Positions 1 to 8,400 of a DNA stretch of 64,000 nt are shown piece by piece. The position numbers and the translations under genes were made by a program. How positions within the stretch are numbered: position 1 is the stretch's first letter; each line of letters begins with the position of its first letter. The notes under the pieces are model-generated. The model saw only the letters and a program-made list of their open reading frames with translations, had not been told where the DNA came from and made no database searches. The stretch lies in contig CASFNG010000005.1 of NCBI GenBank assembly GCA_949296075.1, forward strand, positions 62,001 through 126,000. The letters run 5' to 3'. Origin of the DNA: an uncultured Parabacteroides sp. (GTDB lineage: Bacteria > Bacteroidota > Bacteroidia > Bacteroidales > Tannerellaceae).

Positions 1-2
1 AT

Positions 3-77
3 AAGGAGGCGGAGTCGCACCGGCTTTATTGGTATCAATATCGCAATCCCTACACCTTGCCTTATTTCTCTAAATAA
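3..77 (+). CDS. C-terminal end of an unidentified protein (partial)
   Basis: An open frame enters from the left edge and ends at TAA 75-77, leaving the last 24 residues, rich in tyrosine and aromatics and ending LPYFSK. A strong terminator hairpin follows about 30 bases later, which supports this being a real gene end. The fragment is too short to assign a family. Confidence 0.5.
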   Translation, partial: KEAESHRLYWYQYRNPYTLPYFSK

Positions 78-108
78 GCCGTGTCGTAGAGAGAGCCTGT
101 AAAATAAA

Positions 109-147
109 CAGGGGGCGCCCCAAGTCAAGCGCTCCCTGTCTTTCTTC
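109..147 (+). terminator. Rho-independent terminator of the gene entering from the left
   Basis: Ten-base arms (ACAGGGGGCG and CGCTCCCTGT, one G-U pair) around a short loop are followed by a T-rich run. It separates the left-edge gene from the sigma factor gene. Confidence 0.7.
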
Positions 148-191
148 CCTTTTTTTGTATTTCTGGATAATTTGTTAGTTGATCGTGAACA

Positions 192-746
192 TTGGAGCTT
201 GATTCTGGAAATATCGCACGTTGGGTCAGCGAGATGGCCTTGTCTGATTCGCAAGCGGCGTTTAAGTCGCTTTATCTGGCTTACTATCCCAAGTTGATTC
301 GATTTGTCTCTCTTTATATCCGGGACACGATCGATACGGAGGAAATCGTTTCCGATGCCTTATTAGTTGTCTGGAATAATCGGCGTGCGTTGCCCGATGT
401 CAAGAATCCTAACGCTTACATTTATTCCATCGCACGTAATAAGGTGGTGGATTATTATCGGGAGCGACGTCCCGACCTGGTAGATCTGGAGTCTTGTGAC
501 ATTGACTTGTTTTTATATACCGAGACTACACCGGAGGGAGATTTGATTGGAAAAGAGGAGATTGAGCGCCTTAATGAGGCGGTCAATTCGCTTCCCGGCA
601 AATGCAAGATGGCATTCAAGTTGGTCCGGGAAGATAAGTTGCGATATAAGGAGGCCGCCGGTATATTGAATATCTCGGTCAAGACTTTGGAAGCTCATCT
701 ATCCGCCGCAGTTCGCAAACTGCGCGAGGTGTTGTCTGGCGAATGA
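192..746 (+). CDS. ECF-type RNA polymerase sigma factor (sigma-70 family)
   Basis: A 184-residue protein with the two-domain layout of extracytoplasmic-function sigma factors. Region 2 spans roughly residues 25-95 (FKSLYLAYYPKLIRF, then the NPNAYIYSIARNKVVDYYR stretch), and region 4, a helix-turn-helix, lies at about 125-180 (LNEAVNSLPGKCKMAF, later ISVKTLEAHLSAAVRKLR). Such factors redirect RNA polymerase in the cytoplasm to a small regulon and are held by an anti-sigma factor. The next gene, 43 bases downstream, is a FecR-type anti-sigma factor, the usual partner. The start used here is a TTG; an in-frame ATG at 234 is the alternative, but residues before it look conserved in the family. 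No outer-membrane receptor gene follows the pair. Confidence 0.88.
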   Translation: MELDSGNIARWVSEMALSDSQAAFKSLYLAYYPKLIRFVSLYIRDTIDTEEIVSDALLVVWNNRRALPDVKNPNAYIYSIARNKVVDYYRERRPDLVDLESCDIDLFLYTETTPEGDLIGKEEIERLNEAVNSLPGKCKMAFKLVREDKLRYKEAAGILNISVKTLEAHLSAAVRKLREVLSGE

Positions 747-789
747 TCTCTTTTAAAGCATAAATCAGGTATAAACAAATGGAACACAA

Positions 790-1749
790 ATGGAAAATCA
801 GATAGATCTCATTCTTTCGCGTGTCTTGAGCGGCCATGCCTCGGCGGATGATTTGCTCCGGTTAAGCGAATGGCTCCAGGCGGATCCGAAGCACAGGGAG
901 GAGTTCAGGCGATTGAAAAGTTATTGGGACGCGGAGGTCGCTTTCAGCCGCTCAGCGGATCCCGCCTTAACGTTCGAGAGGGTACGATTAGAGATCCGCC
1001 GGCGTAAGCGTAAGCGGTTGTGGTTTGCCTTGTTGCCTGCCGCGGCGGTCATAGCCTTGCTCTTGCTGATCCCATTCTTGTTCGTGGGGCGATCGGATGG
1101 GGATGAGCGGCTATATACCTACGTGAGCGATAAGGAGAAGTCTGAGTTTTACCTGCGGGATAGCACGTTGGTTATCCTTAACCAGAACAGCCGTCTGACC
1201 TATTCCGAGGCGTATGGGAAAGAGAAACGGCAGGTATGGATAGACGGAGAGGCCTATTTCGACGTGACCAAGAATGCGGACAAGCCATTCGTGGTAGAAA
1301 TGGGAGATGCCTTTATCTCTGTGTTGGGTACAGTCTTTGTCGTGAAAGCCCCCTCCGGTAGCGACCGGATCACCGCCACGCTCGTGGAAGGCTCGATCCG
1401 TTTTGAGGGAGAGAACGGGCAGGTTACCTTATCCCCTAATCAGCGACTTACTTTTGATCGGACAACAGGGCGGGTCGTGGATGTCTCCGCCGTAGACACG
1501 AGGGCGGAAACCGCATGGAAGGATGATCTGTTGCGCTATAAGTCGATCGCCTTCCCGGATCTGCTTAAGGATTTGGAGCGGATTTATCATGTCCGTTTCG
1601 AGGTGGAGAATCCTAAGTACAGGGATCCTTCGGTGACGGTGTCCGGCTCGTTCGCTAAAGGGCAGGATGTCGGCCAGATCCTGAGCGTGATCCAAAGAAG
1701 CCTTCCTTTCCACTGGGTGAGAGAAGGGGATCTCTATTATATCAAGTAA
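790..1749 (+). CDS. FecR-family anti-sigma factor, single-pass membrane protein
   Basis: A 319-residue protein with the standard FecR plan of Bacteroidota. A cytoplasmic N-terminus with an anti-sigma zinc-finger-like region (about 1-75) is followed by one hydrophobic membrane segment near residues 77-97 (LWFALLPAAAVIALLLL). Then come the periplasmic FecR domain (about 115-215, with the YVSDKEKSEFYLRDSTLVILN start) and a C-terminal DUF4974-type domain (about 240-319). Its expected role is to bind the sigma factor encoded just upstream and release it on a signal from a TonB-dependent transducer. In most Bacteroidota a SusC-like transducer follows; here the tmRNA gene follows, so the partner must be elsewhere if it exists. 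Confidence 0.9.
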   Translation: MENQIDLILSRVLSGHASADDLLRLSEWLQADPKHREEFRRLKSYWDAEVAFSRSADPALTFERVRLEIRRRKRKRLWFALLPAAAVIALLLLIPFLFVGRSDGDERLYTYVSDKEKSEFYLRDSTLVILNQNSRLTYSEAYGKEKRQVWIDGEAYFDVTKNADKPFVVEMGDAFISVLGTVFVVKAPSGSDRITATLVEGSIRFEGENGQVTLSPNQRLTFDRTTGRVVDVSAVDTRAETAWKDDLLRYKSIAFPDLLKDLERIYHVRFEVENPKYRDPSVTVSGSFAKGQDVGQILSVIQRSLPFHWVREGDLYYIK

Positions 1750-1782
1750 ACGGAATAAGAAGGGGGATCATGACGGATCTTA

Positions 1783-1812
1783 TTGCATAATCAGAAATAA
1801 TGCGTATATTCG
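1783..1812 (+). promoter_or_regulatory. Probable promoter of the tmRNA gene
   Basis: A TTG (1783-1785) and TATATTCG (1805-1812) are 19 nt apart, close to the Bacteroidota TTTG/TAnnTTTG consensus with one change in the -7 box. Transcription would start near 1820, giving a leader of about 110 nt before the mature tmRNA 5' end. Confidence 0.5.
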
Positions 1813-1930
1813 CGGCGAAAGGCAGTGATCCGAAAGGAGGGAAGGCGTTCCCTGCTTTGGATGTTTGTTCGTTTTTTGATGAATGCGAATGAACGAGCGG
1901 CCTATTGGACTTTAATACGTTACGAAATTT

Positions 1931-2330
1931 GGGGATGACCGGTTTTGACAGCGGGTAGAAGTGGTTTGTAAGCATGTAGTGCGTGGTTGGCTTGCACTTA
2001 AATCTCAGACAACGAACAATTAACTGGCGAAAACAATTACGCTCTCGCTGCTTAATCGAAGAACAGTAGATTGAAGCTTAATCCCTGCGAAAGTCGCGGG
2101 GACGTGACATCACCCGGATGCTGTGGCTCCGAAGCGTTCCGATCAGGTGGTGCGGCAATATCGGAGATAGCTTGAGGTAGGCCTTGGACCTCGGGCGAAA
2201 TTTAAAAGGCTAAGAGATGAGTGGGTGGCTTCGGTCTTGCTCCTCTCCGACAATGAAGGCGAAGATAAACATGTAGAAAGCAAATTAGTTCCTCGTTTGG
2301 ACGAGAGTTCGAATCTCTCCATCTCCACGA
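1931..2330 (+). ncRNA. ssrA: Transfer-messenger RNA (tmRNA, 10Sa RNA)
   Basis: tmRNA rescues stalled ribosomes in trans-translation with SmpB (encoded at 36,865). The 5' end GGGGATG pairs with CATCTCC at 2320-2326 to make the acceptor stem, and a T-arm with the GTTCGAATC motif sits just before it. The tag frame begins with GGC at 2026 and reads GENNYALAA before TAA (2053-2055), the degradation tag type known from Bacteroidales. The discriminator A at 2327 is followed by CGA rather than CCA, so the CCA end appears to be added after transcription. The stated end includes those three positions. A terminator follows directly. Confidence 0.96.
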
Positions 2331-2358
2331 AGGTCACTGGGTATCAGTGGCCTTTTTG
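2331..2358 (+). terminator. Terminator of the tmRNA gene
   Basis: AGGTCACTG and CAGTGGCCT form a nine-pair stem with one G-U pair and a five-base loop, followed by TTTTT. It begins immediately after the tmRNA 3' end. Confidence 0.75.
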
Positions 2359-2412
2359 TTTGTATATAATGGGGTGAGCGAGACTGGCGAAGGTTTGCCT
2401 TCCCGTTTTTTT

Positions 2413-3204
2413 TCAAGGATGGTAGGGACCAGCTTTCTGATGTGGCATCAGGTCGGTTGACTTGACGACGACGTAGTTCCCCTTCTTTGTGCAGATCAGG
2501 CATCTGCGGCGCAACTCGCGACGCTTGAAATTGAATACGATGTTGGGATTGAAATGAACTCCGTTGATACGGGTCTCGAAATGTAGATGTTCCGTTGTGG
2601 CTCGTCCGGTGCGTCCGGTAAGGGCGATCGGTTGCCCGGCCTTGACCCGCTCGCCCGGTTTGACCAAGTTTTTTGAGTTGTGGCTATAAATGGTCTCCAA
2701 GCCATTATAATGACGTACGACGATCACGTTACCGTATGCGGCGAAAGGCTTGGCCATACGTACGATCCCGTCGAAAGCGGATACGATCGTGTCGTTGGCG
2801 CAAGTCTTGATGTCTGTACCGGTATGATTCCTTCTTCGCCCTCCATAGGGGGAGATCACTTTGCCATTGGGGAGCGGGAAGGCATATTCCCCCTCATCGA
2901 TCATCGAGAGATCGATGATTTCCGAGTTCGTGTCACTGAATAATTTGGGGTCTTGTACCGCGATTACGCTTTGGTCGCGCTGTGAGAATGTTTCTGTTAT
3001 CTCCTTTTTAGGGGCATGATGTTTCGCCAATTCAGGAGGGGCGGGCAAAATGAAGTTGAAATCTGTCGAGGGGAGGGGTATGTTCGCGCTCGGGAACGTC
3101 GCCGCCTCCGGGGATACGGGGCGTGGCTCTGTCTTTTGGGTACGGCATGCCGCCATGATAAACAAAAGGGAAAGGAGAATCCCGCTATATTTTTTTCGTA
3201 TCAT
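2413..3204 (-). CDS. M23-family metallopeptidase lipoprotein
   Basis: A 263-residue predicted lipoprotein. A signal peptide ends in a lipobox (LLFIMAAC, Cys20), and a variable linker of about 90 residues leads to a peptidase M23/LytM domain at roughly 112-230. The zinc-binding motifs are visible as HTGTD (HxxxD) and HLHFE (HxH). Enzymes of this family cut peptide cross-links in peptidoglycan, or act as activators when the zinc ligands are lost; here the ligands are present, so an active periplasmic endopeptidase is likely. About 40 basic residues follow the domain (RRELRRRCLICTKK), an unusual tail of unknown role. It converges on the tmRNA gene and is transcribed alone. Confidence 0.88.
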   Translation of the reverse strand: MIRKKYSGILLSLLFIMAACRTQKTEPRPVSPEAATFPSANIPLPSTDFNFILPAPPELAKHHAPKKEITETFSQRDQSVIAVQDPKLFSDTNSEIIDLSMIDEGEYAFPLPNGKVISPYGGRRRNHTGTDIKTCANDTIVSAFDGIVRMAKPFAAYGNVIVVRHYNGLETIYSHNSKNLVKPGERVKAGQPIALTGRTGRATTEHLHFETRINGVHFNPNIVFNFKRRELRRRCLICTKKGNYVVVKSTDLMPHQKAGPYHP

Positions 3205-3221
3205 TCGATCTGCTTTTCTTG

Positions 3222-3229
3222 CGAAAGTA
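3222..3229 (-). promoter_or_regulatory. Possible -7 element for the M23 peptidase gene
   Basis: TACTTTCG on the minus strand lies about 20 bases before the peptidase ATG and resembles the Bacteroidota -7 box. No clear -33 TTG at the right distance was seen, so this is weak. Confidence 0.25.
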
Positions 3230-3298
3230 CGAAAAAGCCTTCGGGTTGCTCCGGATTCCCCTTTTGTTTAAACTTCTTTTTTTGTTTTTTGTGGTTTG

Positions 3299-3916
3299 TT
3301 ATTCGGGCTGTTGGGTTGGGATATTCAGCTTGCGGAAGGCATACGCATAAGCCATTCCAATCACCGGCAGGGCTACAAATATGCCAATACCCAGCAATAT
3401 ACATCCTAATAAGAATATCCCGCAGCTCATGAGGAATAACAGGAATAAAGGAGTGAATTGCCCTCGTGTGATCTCCCAGCTTTTGTTTAACGCCTCAAAT
3501 ACGCCAGCTCTCTCCTCAACGATGAAGGCAAGATAGAATTGGAGCCTTATTCCTAAGTAAATACCCGGGATAATGAAGAACAGTAATCCTACGCTAATGG
3601 TGAAGCAGAGTATGATACTGGCCAGCAGGTAGGTGATTATATTCGTGGCCTGCCGCCCATAGGCGGAGAATTGAGGCTCTTCGCCATCAAGGGCTTGGAA
3701 GAGGTTTTTCGTATACCCTAACGTGAACAGGGAAGAGATGAGAAGAGCGATCAGCCAGGCTACGAACCTGGATTCTACCACGGCGGGGACGACAGCGTTG
3801 ATCGTGAACGACAAGATGCTGTATCCGATCAATAAACCGGCCAATATCCATAACTGTGATTTTACACCTTTCCAAGCGGCCGAGAATGCTTCTGAAACGA
3901 CAAATTTAGGCTCCAT
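3299..3916 (-). CDS. Polytopic membrane protein, DUF975/GDPD-membrane-like
   Basis: A 205-residue protein from the ATG at 3916, beginning MEPKFVVSEAFSAAWKGVK. It has about five or six hydrophobic segments, including LWILAGLLIGYSILSF, VAWLIALLISSLFTLG, ITYLLASIILCFTISVG and LFLLFLMSCGIFLLGCILLGIGIF. The motif GVFEALNKSWEITRGQF before the last segments is typical of the membrane domain shared by DUF975 proteins and glycerophosphodiesterase-associated membrane proteins. The role is unknown. An upstream in-frame start at 4027 is rejected because a good promoter lies at 3946-3976, inside the extension. It is transcribed divergently from the efflux operon. Confidence 0.7.
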   Translation of the reverse strand: MEPKFVVSEAFSAAWKGVKSQLWILAGLLIGYSILSFTINAVVPAVVESRFVAWLIALLISSLFTLGYTKNLFQALDGEEPQFSAYGRQATNIITYLLASIILCFTISVGLLFFIIPGIYLGIRLQFYLAFIVEERAGVFEALNKSWEITRGQFTPLFLLFLMSCGIFLLGCILLGIGIFVALPVIGMAYAYAFRKLNIPTQQPE

Positions 3917-3945
3917 AACATAATAAGTGTTTATCATGATGATTA

Positions 3946-3976
3946 CAAATGTAAAATATATTATGGAAAAAAACAA
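3946..3976 (-). promoter_or_regulatory. Promoter of the membrane protein gene at 3299-3916
   Basis: TTG at 3976-3974 and TACATTTG at 3953-3946 on the minus strand are 20 nt apart, a full match to the Bacteroidota housekeeping promoter pattern. It lies 30 bases before the ATG and fixes the choice of start. Confidence 0.65.
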
Positions 3977-4089
3977 TTTTATTTTCGTTTGTGACCAAAA
4001 GCGGCTAAATCTGTCAGCTATTACCATTTAAGTGTTATTAATTTAGGTAAATAAAGGAAAGTTAGCGGTAAAAATCCTGTAAAAAGTTC

Positions 4090-4108
4090 TACATTTGTGG
4101 AACAAATG
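4090..4108 (+). promoter_or_regulatory. -7 element overlapped by a perfect palindrome, upstream of the efflux operon
   Basis: TACATTTG (4090-4097) matches the -7 consensus. A perfect inverted repeat CATTTGT-GGA-ACAAATG (4092-4108) lies on top of it. A repressor bound there would cover the promoter. No -33 TTG is seen at the right spacing, which fits a regulated promoter, and no regulator gene is adjacent. Confidence 0.4.
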
Positions 4109-4197
4109 GCAAGTAGATCACCTTTATTGTAAAGAGATGTAAATTGTTGCTATAAAGAGTGAATATAAAGGGTTAAGAGTACGTGCATAAATTAAAT

Positions 4198-5415
4198 ATG
4201 AAAATGGATAAACAAATGTTGAGAACAACGATTACCCAACTAAGGCATTTCGCTTTATTTGCAGTGGGAGTTTCTTTATTGACCGCTTGTGGAAACGGCC
4301 AAGGCGGGACGAAGATGGGAGATGATGAATATGCTGTCATGACAGTTAATTCTACCGCAAGTAATCAAACCACCGCTTACCCTGCCACGATCAAGGGAAC
4401 GCAGGACATAGAGATCCGTCCACAGGTTTCCGGTTTTATCGTGAAACTGTGCGTGGATGAGGGCGCTACGGTGCGCAAGGGGCAGGCTTTGTTCAAGATT
4501 GATGATACGCAATATGCCGCAGCTTATAGGCAAGCGCAGGCCGCTGTCAAGATGGCCGAGTCGAATGTGAGTACTTCTGCCTTGACAGAGAAGAACAAGA
4601 AGATCTTGCACGAGAAGCAAATCATCAGTGATTTCGAGTACCAGACCGCCGTGAACAACCTGTTGTCGGCGGAGGCGAGTTTAGCGCAGGCGAAAGCCTC
4701 ATTGACCAGCGCGAAGCAGAATCTGGATTTTTGTACGGTGACGAGCCCTTCGGACGGTGTGATCGGCACGTTCCCGTATCGTGTGGGGGCATTGGTGAGC
4801 GCTTCGATCTCCGAGCCGTTGACTACCGTGTCCGAGATCAACGATCTGTATGTGTATTTCTCGATGACAGAGAAAGACTTGTTGAACTTGACCCGTGCGG
4901 GTGGAACCTTGAAAGAGCAGTTAGAGAAGATGCCGGCGGTGAAGCTGCAATTGGCCGACGGTACGATGTATGAGTTTGAGGGGAAGATTGACGCCGTGAG
5001 TGGCGTGATCGACCAATCGACGGGCTCGGTAAGTATGCGTGCCATCTTCCCGAATACGAAGAATGTCTTGCGGAGCGGTGGTATGGCGAATGTCCTTTTC
5101 CCCTATACGATCGAGAATATTATCTTGATCCCGCAGAACGCTACCGTGGAGATCCAGGATAAGAAATTCGTTTACGTGGTGCAGCCTGATAATACGGTGA
5201 AATATACCGAGATCAAGATCTCAAGCCTGAATGACGGGAAGAACTTCATCGTGATGGAAGGGCTGAAGTCGGGCGACAAGATCGTGACGGAAGGCGTGCA
5301 GACTTTGCATGATGGCATGACGATTACCCCAATTACGCAGGAGCAGAAGATCGCTAAATACCAGCAAGCCTTGAAGGACCAACGGGATGGAAACCTGGAG
5401 ACAGCTTTCAATTGA
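4198..5415 (+). CDS. RND efflux periplasmic adaptor (membrane fusion protein, AcrA/MexA type)
   Basis: About 405 residues from ATG 4198; a GTG at 4183 is an alternative. A signal peptide with a lipobox (SLLTACG) marks it as an inner-membrane-anchored periplasmic lipoprotein. The order of parts is as in AcrA: a lipoyl-like half (GFIVKLCVDEGATVRKGQALFKID), a coiled-coil hairpin at about 100-170, the second lipoyl half (FCTVTSPSDGVIGTFPYRVGALVS), a beta-barrel domain and a membrane-proximal domain. It bridges the pump encoded next to the outer-membrane channel encoded after that. The three genes are evidently one operon, with 48- and 7-base gaps. Confidence 0.93.
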   Translation: MKMDKQMLRTTITQLRHFALFAVGVSLLTACGNGQGGTKMGDDEYAVMTVNSTASNQTTAYPATIKGTQDIEIRPQVSGFIVKLCVDEGATVRKGQALFKIDDTQYAAAYRQAQAAVKMAESNVSTSALTEKNKKILHEKQIISDFEYQTAVNNLLSAEASLAQAKASLTSAKQNLDFCTVTSPSDGVIGTFPYRVGALVSASISEPLTTVSEINDLYVYFSMTEKDLLNLTRAGGTLKEQLEKMPAVKLQLADGTMYEFEGKIDAVSGVIDQSTGSVSMRAIFPNTKNVLRSGGMANVLFPYTIENIILIPQNATVEIQDKKFVYVVQPDNTVKYTEIKISSLNDGKNFIVMEGLKSGDKIVTEGVQTLHDGMTITPITQEQKIAKYQQALKDQRDGNLETAFN

Positions 5416-5463
5416 TGGTCCGCGTTATTTAATTCAGTATAGTGTTGTAATTAGAAATAGAGA

Positions 5464-8400
5464 ATGAGACTAGATAGATTTATTAACCGTCCGGTATTAT
5501 CAACCGTAATCTCCGTCTTGTTGGTAATCTTGGGTATCATTGGCTTGGCTACATTGCCAATCACCCAGTATCCGGACATCGCGCCTCCTACGATCTCGGT
5601 GAGCGCGACCTATACGGGCGCGAACGCGCAGGCCGTATTGAACTCCGTGATCTCTCCGTTGGAGGACCAGATCAACGGTGTGGAGAACATGATGTATATG
5701 CAGTCTACCGCGACCAATAATGGTTCCGCCCGTATCACAGTGTACTTTAACCAAGGCGCGGACCCTGATATGGCGCAGGTCAACGTGCAGAACCGTGTGA
5801 CGCAGGCGCAGGGCTTGCTGCCCGCCGAGGTAACCCAGGTGGGTGTGACTACCTATAAGCGGCAGACTTCCATGTTGATGGTATTCTCCATCTATGATAA
5901 GGAGGATAAGTATAACATCGAGTTCCTGGAGAATTACGCGAGTATCAACTTGATCCCGGAGATCAAGCGTGTGAAGGGTGTCGGCGACGCGAACGTGATG
6001 GGTACCGATTATTCTATGCGTATCTGGCTGAAACCGGATGTGATGGCTCAGTATAATCTGGTGCCGTCAGACATCTCAAATGTCTTGGCTGAGCAGAACA
6101 TCGAGGCCGCCCCGGGACAATTCGGTGAGCGTGGTAACCAGTCGTTCCAATATACGATCCGTTATAAGGGACGTTTGTCTTCTGATGCCGAGTTCGAGAA
6201 CATCGTCGTGAAGGCGCTTCCCGATGGAGAGGTGCTGCGTCTGGGCGATGTGGCTGACCTGGAGCTGGGTCGTTTGACTTACAACTTTAACAATACGGTG
6301 AACGGTCATAAGGCCGTGTCGTGTATCGTTTACCAGATGGCCGGAACCAACGCTACGGAGACGATCTCGAACCTGGAGCAGGTGCTGGCTGATTACGAGA
6401 AGAACCTGCCTGAGGGTTTGGGTATCAATATTGCCCAAAGCGCCAACGATTTCTTGTTCGCTTCTATTCATGAGGTGATCAAGACGTTGATCGAGGCCTT
6501 TATCTTGGTGTTCGTCGTGGTGTATGTGTTCTTGCAGGATATGCGTTCTACGTTAATCCCCGCGATCGCTATCCCAGTGGCGTTGATCGCTACTTTCTTC
6601 GCCTTGAAGATCATTGGCTTTAGCTTGAACTTGCTGACCTTGTCCGCTATGGTGTTGGCGATTGCCATAGTCGTGGATGACGCCATAGTCGTCGTGGAGG
6701 GAGTCCACGCTAAACTGGATCAAGGCTATAAGTCGACCCGACAAGCCGCGATCGACGCGATGAGTGAGTTGGGAGGCGCGATCGTCTCGATTACCTTAGT
6801 CATGATGTCCGTGTTTATCCCGGTAAGTTTCATGTCGGGTACGGCGGGTACGTTCTATCGCCAGTTCGGTCTGACGATGGCGTTCGCTATCGGTTTCTCG
6901 GCAATTAACGCCTTGACCTTGTCTCCTGCGTTGTGTGCCATGTTCTTGAAGCCGCATACGAAGGAAGGAGAGGAGGTTCCACCTCTGAAAGAGCGTGTCG
7001 GGACAGCCATGAAGGAATCTCGCCGGATTATGATCCGTCGGTATAGCGACGCGATCGGCCGGTTGTTACACCCGGGTATTACGATCCTTTTCGTGGTCAT
7101 CGCGATTTTGGGTATGATTTTCGGATTCTTCAATTTCGGAGAGCACCCGTTCCTCACGATCCTGTTCGCTATAATCAGTATCTTGGCTTTCTTCGGCATG
7201 ACGACGGATAAGTTCAAGCACGCGTTTAACAACTCATACGACTCGATCTTGAACCGATATAAGAACCGGGTTCTCTTCTTCATCCAGAAGAAGGTGGTGT
7301 CTTTCGGGCTGGTTATCGCTTCTATCGCCTTGTTGGTCATCTTGATGAACACGACTCCTACCGGAATGGTGCCGAACGAGGATACCGGTACGATCATGGG
7401 TGCCGTAACCTTGCCGCCGGGAACATCCCAGGAGCGGGCTCGCGAGGTCTTGGCTCAGGTAGATAGCTTGATCGGCGCGGACCCGGCGGTACAATCCCGT
7501 ACGGTGATCTCCGGTTTTAGCTTTATTGGTAGTGGCCAGGGTCCTTCCTATGGTTCTATCATCATCAAGTTGAAAGATTGGGAGGAGCGCTCGTTGACTC
7601 AAAGCTCAGACATCGTGGTGGCTACCTTGTTTATGCGTTCGCAGAAGCTGTTCAAGGACGCTCAGGTGCTCTTCTTCGCGCCCCCTATGATCCCGGGTTA
7701 CTCTATCTCTACGGATATTGAGTTGAATATGCAGGATAAGACTGGTGGTAACTTGAATCGTTTCTTCGATGTCGTCAATGCTTATACGGCGGAATTGGAG
7801 GCTCGTCCGGAGATCAATTCGGCTCGAACCAACTTTAACCCCAGTTTCCCGCAGTATCAGATCGACATAGATGCCGCCGCTTGTAAGAAGGCTGGTATCA
7901 GTCCGAAAGATATTTTGCTGACGATGCAAGGTTACTTCGGAGGTATTTACGCATCCAACTTCAACAGTTTCGGAAAAATGTACCGTGTTATGATACAAGC
8001 GGAGCCTAACGCCACAAAGAACTTGGAGGCCTTGAATCGGATCAAGGTGCGCGGTAGCGATGGAGAGATGGCCCCGATTTCCCAGTTCGCTTCTTTCAAG
8101 AAGATTTACGGGCCGGATGTGATCAGCCGTTTCAACCTGTATACCTCTATCCAGGTCATGGTATCGCCTGCCGCCGGTTATACGTCGGGACAAGCGTTGA
8201 AGGCCATCGAGGAGGTCGCCAACCAGAATCTGCCTGCCGGTTTCGATTATGAGTTGGGAGGTATGGCCCGTGAGGAGGCGCAGACCACCAATACGACGGC
8301 TATCATCTTCCTGCTGTGCTTGCTCTTCGTCTACCTGTTGCTGAGCGCGCAGTACGAGAGCTACCTGCTTCCTTTCGCCGTGCTGCTCTCCATACCGTTT

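Noticed and set aside
1931-2330. tmRNA as the attachment site of an integrated element
   Set aside because: tmRNA genes are frequent integration targets, but no integrase or repeat of the 3' end is nearby, and the only integrative element in the window has its own repeats at 42370 and 63253.
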